Below, piece after piece: positions 24,169-33,941 of a stretch of 64,000 nucleotides of DNA. The translations under genes and the position numbers were made by a program. The notes below the pieces were generated by a model. It saw only the letters and a program-made list of their open reading frames with translations, did not search any database and was not told where the DNA came from. Source of the stretch: Brugia malayi (taxonomy: Eukaryota > Nematoda > Chromadorea > Rhabditida > Onchocercidae); assembly GCF_000002995.4 (NCBI RefSeq), contig NW_025062476.1, positions 5,011,001 to 5,075,000 of the forward strand. Direction: 5' to 3'. The number at the start of each line of letters is the position of its first letter. Position 1 is the first letter of the stretch.

Positions 24169-24620
24169 TACCCTGATTGCTGGAGAGTTGATGAAAATTC
24201 ATTTTATCATACTTTCCTGTTGGGTCGAGCTAAGACTTACGGATGTTTTCATCTGTGGGAATGGCTGAGTATGTTCACGAAATGCACAGATGTCTCAATC
24301 GAACTGCAATATATAATGTCGTTGTGTGAGAAGACAGACTGGAGCCTATTTTCCGTTAAGAAGGTAAATAAATCACAGTTGGTTTTTGTCAAGGGGTTCC
24401 ATCATATACATAACGTCATTGAGTCACTGTTGAATGTTAAAGAGATGCGAGTTGGACTCGTGCGTACGAAACTGTAGATGTGGCGAAGAACACGATTTGC
24501 ATGTTATTCTTGATGAATGCGCTTTACGCATTTGCATATCACCGAAGGTGATTATTAAAAAAGTGAGGACTTTCCTTACTTTTTGCGTACGCTATGCGGG
24601 CGCATTATCAGAGAAGCAAT
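24169..24620. other. 452-bp unique spacer between inverted arms
   Basis: Higher in G+C than the flanks. A plus-strand open frame enters from the left arm and runs to 24477, with about 100 residues in the spacer. I recognise no family in it. The right end holds short repeats (CGCATTTGCATATCACCG, then AAGGTGATT). Confidence 0.5.
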
Positions 24621-25089
24621 TGCACTTGAGATGTCAACTGCAGCATTCCTGGATCTCTTCAACATCGAGTTCCCCAACGCACTGTCTGATTTCCAAACAA
24701 CCTTCTTGAAAGCGTCCTTCCAAGGGTTAAACCGGGTTTGCGCTTCCGCCAGGCGCACCACACCCGTGCCGAAAGTAAATCAATCTTCGACCATCACCAG
24801 GCCTCAGACAGTACAAAAATCTTTTCTAAGTCGCTCAGTGCCTCGTCCACGTCACTAGACGCATCGCACCATCGTAATCTTGATAGAACAGGTCGGATTT
24901 CTGCACACCATGGCATACTGCACAAAACAATTTAAAGATATAAGCAAGCTAGATACCTCGCAACCGAGCCATACCAAACAACAAACTATAATTATTGGCT
25001 TTGTAAGGAAGGAAATTGGGTTACAGTTACAAAGTGGATTAAAATCACTTAAAACAATAACCTTTATTCATTAGGTTATAGCTTCGCCA
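24621..25089 (+). repeat. Inverted repeat, right arm (469 bp)
   Basis: Mirror copy of 23700-24168. It ends GCTTCGCCA; the following TTGTGGCGAC partly matches the sequence flanking the LTR-like copy at 22170 (TTCTGGCGAT), so this arm and that copy share a few more bases than the left arm does. Short open frames in both arms are mirror images. Confidence 0.9.
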
Positions 25090-25897
25090 TTGTGGCGACA
25101 TATAGTATTTTTGCTTTCTGGACCATATTAAAATATGCAGAAACAAATTACTATTTATGTATGAATTAATTTCAATTCAATATATTTTATTCTTATAAAA
25201 ATCTCAAAATAATAACAAAATATGTTGTTGACATAATGCATAAATTGAAATTATAGAAAAAAAAGAAAAACGATTTAGAAAAATATTGCAATTTACAAAA
25301 TGGTTGCTAACATTTTAATTATAATTATCAAAATAAAAAAAAAAGGAAAACAGAAATCGTAAATATAAGAACAGATCAATGTAGAATGAAACATTTTAAT
25401 ATATCTCAGATTGCATTACCTAAAATTTTGGATCAATCAGTATTTTTTGCAGTATTGATCTTCAAAGCTTGTAATATATATCCCTTTCTCTCTCTCTCCC
25501 TCCCTCCCATCTCTCCATTATTTCCAAGTTTTAAAGATAAAAAAAGGTTGTATATGCAAATTTATTGGTTGATCATAGAACAAATATAGATCTTTTCCTG
25601 ATTATTCTTGTTGCAACAACAAAAAAAACTTTCAGAGAAGCATAATAGTTATGTTAGTATTCTCGAAAATTTGCCTTTCTTTTCTTTTCTTTTCTTTTTT
25701 TCTGTCATAAATTTATTTTAGTAATTAAAATATCAAATTTTTGCCAATTTTTCTTTTTTTTTCGAGCTTTAATTAGAAATAATTATTTATAAATTATAAT
25801 GAATTATTGTTTTATTCTAAATTTTTATTATTTAATTTCTTTTTTTCACTTTTGTAACATATAATTTTCAAATACATTTTAAGTGAGTAATCAAATT
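25090..25897. other. Intergenic, upstream of the RSQQ-repeat gene
   Basis: AT-rich, with a CT-rich run at about 25489-25520 and a TTTTC repeat at about 25676-25700. No coding exon or clear promoter motif seen. Confidence 0.5.
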
Positions 25898-27861
25898 ATG
25901 TGGAGAAGATTATTACCAAGGAAACCTAACAAGAGACAAACTGAGCCATCACCAGGACCGCCTGAAAAAGTGGAGAAGGCAACTGAGGAGCCTCCTTTGA
26001 TAGATCCTGAACCACAGCCTGGACCTTCGCGACTTTCCCCGGTATATTATTTAATTTAAAGCACAAAAAATTTAAATTTGCCAAATTTTACAAACTAACA
26101 AATAAGTGATAAATTTATACTGACAATCTATTTTAATATTTATATCAATATGCATATGTTTAGTTATACTTATCATAAATGCTAATTGGAAATAAAACAC
26201 AATTAATTTAAATAATGAAGAAAGATATTTTAATGTTGGAAGTTTTTTGCTATTATTAATCAGAAAATAGATAGTTATTTATCAGATATTTGAACAGTAT
26301 GAGAGGGAAAAAGTATTTATCAACAAACATTTCGAAAGAATTATTTGTCAACAAACATAAATTTTATTAATTCATATTTAATTTCTTCTTTGTTTCGAAT
26401 AATATTTTAGCAAATATTTTAGCCAATAAGTCGTTCAGGATCAGCACGAAGAAAAAATAAGCCAAGAAAATTAGAAATAGTATCTGATGAGGTAGGTACT
26501 AAATATGAATATTTTTAATAAAAAATAGTAAAAAGTTCTTCAAATAATATTCGATTAAAATTACAAATCTTTTTTGGTGATTTAAAATCAAAAAATATAT
26601 ATTTTATAATTAAAATGATGAAATATGATTAATTAATTAATTTTAATAGAAAATTAAAAAGCTATTAAATAATATAATTATAAAAGAATTAATTAATAAA
26701 GAATCAAGAAATATTTCTTCATTTTTTCTTTCATTTTCAGGATATTTTGATGTTAAAACGTAATATAACATTAAGTGAATTGCTGTTACGAAGTGAACCA
26801 TTATTTGTTGATACAGAACTTCCTTCAGGTTTCTTTTATTTTTTTTTCTGTTTTTTTTTTTTTGTTTTATATAATTTTAATCGATAAATTTAAATGATTT
26901 AAAATACAGCATTAATATACGAGTAAAACCCTTTTAAAAAATATAATATGTTCCACAAATAATTTTTTTTTTTTGGTTTTTATAGCAAAGCTGTAATATC
27001 AAATATTTACAAGAAAATAAGAAATCAAAAAATAAAAAATAAGTGAAAAGTAAATAAATGAGTAAAAAACAAAAAATAAATGAAAATATTGATCAAGTTT
27101 ATTTATGGCTATCATTTTTGGTTATTTACCAACAATAATTAATAGCAAAATTTTCACATATCAAAAGCTTATTTAATTTTTTAAAAGGATTTTGATAAAT
27201 ATATTTGATTTGAACTTTTTTTTTTAAAAATATATTTGATTTTACAAATTTGAACGATTGGACTTATTATAATTACTTTTGCAGATCATTTTGTTGAATT
27301 TAACTGCACTAACTTAAAACTTTAATTTGAACATAATCAATCAATCTTAATAGCTGGGAATATAATATTTTTTTGAATCTAATATTTGTTTACTTCTCAT
27401 CATAACAAATTTTAAGTTTAATTCAATTTAAAAAGATAATATTACAACTTCTCGGAAAATTATTAAAAAAAGAAAAATCAAAAAAGTAAACTATTGAATA
27501 TTTTTTAGAAATTGACAGAGATCTGCAAGAGATACTACAGGAACCTTCACAGGAAAGGGAACTAGAACCATTACAGGAGTGGTTGTCACTTCGAGAGAGG
27601 TCACAACAACCACTTGAAGAGAGGTCACAGCAATCATACCAAGCGAGGTCACGGCAACCGCTTCAGGAGAGATCACAGCAATCACTTCGGGCAAGATCGC
27701 AGCAACCATTTCGGGCGAGATCACAGCAATCATTTCCGACGAGAGCACGTGGATCAGCTCAACCTAGAACACGGCGGCCACGTCAACCGAGATTACGAGG
27801 ATCACTTCAGGCTAGATCACAACAACCATTTGAGAACTTACAAGAAAATATCGAGCAATAA
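25898..27861 (+). CDS. Unknown basic protein with C-terminal RSQQ octapeptide repeats (217 aa)
   Basis: I do not recognise a family. Four exons join in phase: 25898-26041, 26423-26491, 26741-26828 and 27509-27861, giving 217 residues. The start is the first ATG of an exon opening MWRRLLPRKPNKRQ. Residues 1-48 are Pro/Glu-rich (PSPGPPEKVEKATEEPP) and 49-71 are basic (SARRKNKPRKLE). Residues 72-101 hold a hydrophobic stretch (ITLSELLLRSEPLF), the part most likely to be a conserved binding motif. From about residue 130 there are ten 8-residue repeats of type RSQQPLEE. No signal peptide or membrane span is evident, and the composition suits a nucleic-acid or chromatin-associated protein, which is inference. 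Codon use is richer in G+C than its surroundings, supporting real coding sequence. Confidence 0.65.
27598..27837 (+). repeat. Ten 24-nt units coding RSQQ-type octapeptides
   Basis: Units read RSQQPLEE, RSQQSYQA, RSRQPLQE, RSQQSLRA, RSQQPFRA, RSQQSFPT, RARGSAQP, RTRRPRQP, RLRGSLQA, RSQQPFEN. DNA units are diverged from each other (AGGTCACAGCAATCA-like), so expansion is not very recent. Units 7-9 have lost the QQ. Confidence 0.9.
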
Positions 27862-30397
27862 TGTCGTCGTTAAATAATTTTTTCAATTTTCAGTTGAATC
27901 GAAAATATTATCAATTGATAGGTACAGTTTAATTATTGCGGTTAATTGCTCAATAAGTTTATCATTTTAAAATGATTTCCTGATTGAAAAATCACTTTAT
28001 TTTATTTTATTAAATACTTCATTAAGATTAGATTAATTTGATGTATATTATTGTTGTCACATTTGATAGTGTTATGAGGTGAAGTTTTTTTCTTCAACAA
28101 TCTTTATGTGATTGCTACATGCAAAAAGAGTATTTTCGATTCCTGTGAAATTTTCAAAATATCTATCATATGTCCACTCCTTTGTCCAATCAGCAAACTA
28201 TTGAATTTATACGCATGCATGTTTGAAATAAAATAGGCTAAATTAAGCAAAATATTTTGCTTAAACAGTTATTTGCCAAATCATATCAATTATAAAGGAA
28301 ATACAGTAGCGTGAACTTTGACCCATCCAAATTCAAATCATATAAAAATAATAAAATATTAAAATACTAAAAATTCAAAAAAAGAGGGAAAAAACCAGTA
28401 AATGGAATAAATAACTCACAAAAAGTGCGCAAAATAGCAGATTAATTTGAACGATATTCAATTATAGTAAACCGAAAAAAAGTGAACAAGCGCTTCTTAT
28501 TTGAGTTTTTCAAAAAAATCAAAACATGTCAATGAATATTGAAAGAGAAATTAATAGGATAAATGTGAAGAATGCAGCAAAAATTTGATGTTTACAGAGT
28601 TTAGACGGAAGTAACAGTTCCTGTTTATGAAATTTAAACGGAGCTAGCAATGCCTCTATTTCTCAAATTAAAAATTAAAATTACTGATAAATGACAATCT
28701 TAGCAATAACGGACTGTGTGAAAATAAAGTAAACAGAATGTCATTTTATAGCAACAAAGTCGGTCATTCAAATATTTCCGAATTGGCTGACTTCTGTCCT
28801 GAACTAGTGACCTATCTGATATGACGGATTGTTAAACTAATTCATGTCAAAATATTTAATACTATTTTTACCTAATTACGATTTTTTTTAAGTTCATTTA
28901 CTATTAACATAACTAATTAAAAAAGGGAAAAAAAGGAAGGGAATTTCGTCTCTCGCATTTAAAAACGAAAAAAGAAAACGAGCAACTAGGAATATCCAAA
29001 TCTTCAGAATTATTAAGCCAAGAATTAATGACTTTTTTTTTACTTGCGAAACTCTTTAAATAACATACACATAAGTTTTGAAATACATATTACTGCTTAT
29101 AATTATTGTCAAAAATTTTAATGATTGAAGCCGACTGATTTAGTGTATAGTTTTTCAGAAACATTAAGAAAATTCCTGATCATCTAGGTTGATATAAATT
29201 AGATGGAATTTGTAAAGAAATTACAAATGTATCATTCGCTATCACTGAATTTGTCATAATTTTGGTTAATAGTTTGTAATGGTTGTCTTTATGAATTTTC
29301 TCAAACGATTGGGAATAAATGTTTTTATTCATCTGTAAAGTAAAAGCATTTATATGTTATTACTATCGATTACTATTGAACAAGTTAAACAAGTTATTAC
29401 TATTGAATTATTAACTAATTAATTAAAAAATATGTTGCTTTTATTAAATAGATTACGCAAACTCATACTGTGATCAATGCGTACATACGCGTCTATTTTG
29501 TGCATTTGTAATTATTATTGTAAAATAGTGATCTATATTATTATAATAAATGCTTATTTTATCTAAAAATAAACGCTTATCTGTTATTTTATTGATGCAA
29601 ATGAGGAATTAGGTTGAATTTTTCACCATTACTTTTAAATGCAATAATTAAAACACATACTTTCGCTTAAGTAAATTTTGTAATTCATTTTTTCTAACTA
29701 AGCAACCTGCCATTACTTGATCATAGAGCAATGATGATTTTAGCGTCTTTTATTTGCATTATTTGAATCACCGTGGATGCAAATTTGACCATTCTCTTCG
29801 AATTGAATTTTAATGCATAATTAAGACAACAAAAATATCTGACTGAAAAGACTGGCATGAAATTAAAGCATCTTGCTGCAAAATTTAAATGCTTGATAAA
29901 AGTAATTCCTTAAATTTATCGATTTAAAAATTTCAAACTTTAATGAATTTAAACAGGACTGGAAAGTTGTCTTATATGCTTAATAAAAGTATGTTTTGGT
30001 AAAAGTATTTACTTACTCCCTATTAAAAGAATCAGTGACTTGATGAGATGAGCTTGTTCTGGAATGTCACTACGAAGTTAGAAAAACTTAGAATCATAAC
30101 TACTATTTCCACAAGTTTTTTTTTTTTCTTGCCAACTTGCAACAAGGTTTCAAAAACTTCAAATTTCAATGGCTGATTAATTATTTAAACAGGTAATAGT
30201 TTTTTCCTGATTTTTCACAAATTTACACATGAATTTAGCTTTCAATAAGTTGCAATTAAACAAACATACCAAAAGTAAGAATAAATTCACAATTAAACTT
30301 ATCGGTACTTTGTCTTCTTTCTTATATCACGCACAAACATAATAAATGTTTAAAAATCAATTACTAAGAACCTGGAGAAAAGGCAAAGAACAACAAG
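27862..30397. other. Intergenic between convergent genes, no gene seen
   Basis: Holds the 3' ends of the RSQQ-repeat gene (plus) and the Fcf2 gene (minus). Sequence is AT-rich without a persuasive exon. Slightly more mixed composition at about 28300-28850 shows no recognisable product. Confidence 0.5.
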
Positions 30398-32376
30398 TTA
30401 AACTTTGGCATTCCGTTTGAATTTCCGTCTTTTCGGATATGAAGAACGTTGAAAGGCTCCACGTTTTGTAATTGCTTCTCGAGCTTTTATTTCCTGATAT
30501 TTCTTACGCTGCTTAGTTTGTAAATCGGTGTCTGCCAGAAGTTCTTCAACAATTGTCCTCTTACGCTGCTTCTTTGGCACGCGAGATGAATAGAAATCTG
30601 CTTTTGTTTCAATGATAGTGCCAACCTAAAATAATTTTTATGCATAAACACATCCTTATGAAGACATAACGAATATCTATCAATAGTGGAAATATTAAGA
30701 TTTAGCATTATCAAGCAATTTATTTTTTCTCTTGTATATCAAATAAAATTTTATAAGAACCAGCTTAAGCATCTAATTCGAAAGTCTTGCTGTTATGTGA
30801 AAACTAAATATAATTAAATCTAAGTATAATTATAATCTAAGTACAATACAATAAATCTAAGTATAATATAAAATATAATCTAAGTAAAATTAAATCGTAA
30901 TATATCAGTGATCTACAAACTAAGTGATCAACCAGAAATTTAATGTTTCGCTTTTTGGTAAAAATAAAAGATAAACGAAAAAACTTGAAAGCATCAGAAA
31001 CTGAAAATTCTTTTTTTCCAAATCACGCTTCCTTCGGTCATTTCACATTTCACAATTCAAAGTCATATTCTATTAATATGACTTTGAATTTGTACTTCAA
31101 AAACTAACCTGGAAATATTTTGGTAACACGGAACGATCATTCTTTCTGTAATGAGCTTTCGAATCTAGAGAATTTCTCATTTGAATAATTTCCAAATCAC
31201 GCTCCCTTTCTTCGGTCATTTCACTTGCTGGGAGGTTATACCAGGCATCACCTTTCGTACGCTCTCGATGCATCTAAAACACTAGGATTGTTTAAAACTT
31301 TAAGCATAACATTGACAGAGATAATTCCTGGATTAGATAATATTAGAGGTCATAATACCTTTCTTTGTCTCTTCAGTGCTCGCCAAGATATCGGTACATG
31401 TGCTTCACCGAGGTATTTTTCAAACCCAGGTTTAATGATGCTTTTTGATAGTAGCTGAAAAAAAAGAAAAAAAAAAAACAAAAATTTCATGGCGATAACA
31501 ACTGCTTTTAACTAAGCGGATTTAGCTTTTTTGATGACATTTTTGATGATTCGACAATCAAAACCGTAATTCTTCATTGCATGATTCTCTCTAAAATATC
31601 TGAGACTAAGGATCAGGAGTCATACCAGAACTCTGCATGTGCCTTATCCAAACCTGAAGAACTTTAGATTGATTTACATACCTCTTTTGTTGTCTCATCC
31701 AAAATTGAATCAGTAATCGGTACTTTGTTATTTGCCTCATTGTATTTTGTTGAAAAGAGTGGCTTTTTAACAATGTTTGTATTGATATTACTAATACCAT
31801 CGGTATCCAGAACAAATAAATCATCTGTTCCAGTTTCCTGAAATACAAGTCCTGAATATAGACGTGAATTTAAGTCTTTCCAACAGGATTTGTTCTGTTT
31901 TGGAACATTAAATTTTCAATAAGGATGTAACACCCCAAACTAAATTTATATTGACTTAAACGAGTGGGAACCACAGAAATTTTCATTATAAAAATAAACA
32001 GCTGATAAAGTAAAATCAGCATTATTTATTAGCAAAAATAAAAAACATTTCGAATATACATCCAATTTAACAATACCTTCAATTCAGTTCAAATTTCATT
32101 CAAATTTCCTTTAGAAGCAAACTTACTACAGAATAACAGTAACATGATGGAATAAGATGAAAAGTTCTCTCCTTTTTTGATCCATTTCTTTATAATTAAC
32201 ATGTTTGATCACCAAAAATTTCACTGAAAAGTAACCTCAGTATCAGAAGAACAACGAAATTTCACTGCATTCCTCAATGTTATCTTCTCTTTAACATTCC
32301 CATCATTATCTTCAGTATCACTCGATGAACTTTCGTCATCCACCGGAAACAATAGCTCATTACGACTAATCAACAT
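30398..32376 (-). CDS. Fcf2/DNTTIP2 family pre-rRNA processing factor
   Basis: Nucleolar factor of small-subunit ribosome biogenesis; yeast Fcf2 is needed for early pre-rRNA cleavages that yield 18S rRNA, and the human member is DNTTIP2. Minus-strand exons: 32376-32236, 31837-31682, 31454-31359, 31273-31109, 30625-30398, all in phase 0, 261 residues. The Fcf2 domain occupies about residues 125-240: ALKRQRK, TKGDAWYNLPASEMTEERER, LPKYFQVGTIIE, FYSSRVPKKQRKRTIVEELL and QRKKYQEI, in family order. The tail is strongly basic (YPKRRKFKRNAKV), typical of nucleolar proteins. The N-terminal 100 residues are acidic and Ser-rich. The ATG lies one base after a TTTCAG acceptor, so the mRNA is probably trans-spliced or has an upstream leader exon. 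Confidence 0.92.
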
Positions 32377-32377
32377 T

Positions 32378-33941
32378 CTGAAATGTAGAACGAATAGGAG
32401 CAAATTTCGGGATGTAGAACAAATAAGAGCAAATCAACTATTTGCTTTTTGAACATTAGTCTCTAAATGCATCATTCTAAGTGTATTAGTTATGCAAAAC
32501 ATCGCTTTATTGCAGATTTTACATTTAATACCTAATACTTTCAAGTATCTGCTGAACCATGTGATGCTTTTATTGCAAAAACTTACTTCTAATATATTGC
32601 CCATGTTTCACAAATGTGATAAATCATTTATTCAAATAATGAATCACCGTTAAACTTATATCATTCTACGTAATGTAACACTTTGGATTTTCATAAGAAA
32701 AACAATTTTTGAGATAGTTACATAACTCATTTTTTGGACACTTACAGGTTGCTCCATTGTACATATGTTTATTTGTGATTAAACAATAATTATGAATTAA
32801 AATCATAATAAGAAACAGCATATAAAATAACATATAAAAATGTCATGCTACAGTTCGCTTAAGTTATATCAATTAATAATGACAAAATTCATAAAAAACT
32901 TTTACATTTGAACCAGATCTGCATGCTTCACTAAAATTTACGGGATATTATCATGAGCTACTAAAAGCAGTACAAATTAATTGCAATTAAACTCAAGATG
33001 CACTTTCCTACCAGTTTATACATCATCCATCGCAGACTGCAGCTATGTGCAAAATGAAAACATTTTAAATCCATCCCGTAACGTATCAATAATAACATAC
33101 AAAACAATAAAAAACATGCTAGCAATCAATTTTTATGAAGTTTTGGCAGAATTTATTATATTTCAAATTGCAGAAATTTTTAGTCGAATCACGGTATAAA
33201 TACATAACAAATGTTCGATTCGCAATAATATACATGTATATATAAGTAAAAAAAAATGAATGAATGGAAAAAAGCAATGACGTTTTGCTTACATCGGTAA
33301 TAAATTAAAAGCCAAAGAAACTAACAAAACCAAAAACTGAGGTAAGCAACTTTAAAACAGCAAAAAAAGTCAGTTCCTATATATATCATCGGTATAAAAT
33401 TTAGCTGCATCGTTTCAATGAATATTGGTAGCAGTACAAAATCATTTAGGTGCTTACTTTCTTTTTATCACCTATATTTAAAATATTAATCCCTATTCTC
33501 TAAAAAAAAAAGTGTAAAGTACTTTATTATAAAGTATGAGTGCTGAAATTTCAATTACCAAAAGACTCAATTCGAAATAAGATATAGAGAATTCATTAAA
33601 CATTACCAAAGAAAACATGAAAGCAGGTTACAGAAAATACACATTCATCCAAATCAGAAGCAAAAATTGTAAAGAGCAACAAAGCAGAAAGCACTGCTCG
33701 TGCGAAGATTTAAGAAAAAATACACCATAAAAAAGAAAAAAAAAAAGCTAATTGCTCATAGAAATATCGATTGGAAATTAAGGTAAAGATCCACATCCAA
33801 TAATATCAGCAATATTCCCTGATCAGGTACTAAAAATCAGGAAGAAAAACGAATCCTGTAGTCACAATAGCCCTGAACCATCCTAAAAGGACAACAAATC
33901 AAATTAATTAAATGACTTCAATTGAGAAAACAGAGCAAAAA
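32378..33941. other. Gap between two minus-strand genes, no gene seen
   Basis: About 1.56 kb of AT-rich sequence upstream of the Fcf2 start and downstream of the F-box gene stop. Open frames here lack splice-phase support. The two genes share a strand; a gap this wide is longer than a typical nematode operon spacing, so co-transcription is unproven. Confidence 0.5.

Larger units (their letters stand above)
21735..25090 (-). mobile_element. Degenerate BEL/Pao LTR retrotransposon with internal rearrangement
   Basis: Read on the minus strand: gag (about 23690-22656), then directly the last part of pol (about 22653-22224), then an LTR-like end (22169-21735). Protease, reverse transcriptase, RNase H and the integrase core are missing. 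Gag is frameshifted and pol has stops, so the copy is dead. Beyond gag lies a 469-bp inverted repeat, part of which matches the LTR-like end. Base composition is clearly richer in G+C than its surroundings. Element boundaries are approximate and I could not identify a target-site duplication. Confidence 0.75.

Noticed and set aside
24028..24858. Plus-strand frames spanning the inverted-repeat arms and spacer
   Set aside because: Frames in the two arms are mirror copies and the longest mixes arm and spacer sequence; no family recognised and no gene structure.
27491..27748. Antisense frame rich in Val, Ile, Ser and Pro
   Set aside because: It is the reverse of the RSQQ repeat exon; the 24-nt unit has no stops on that strand. 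The plus frame joins three upstream exons in phase, the antisense joins nothing.
27614..27877. Second plus frame (His/Arg/Asp repeats) over the RSQQ exon
   Set aside because: Same repeat read one frame over; not phase-compatible with the exon ending at 26828.
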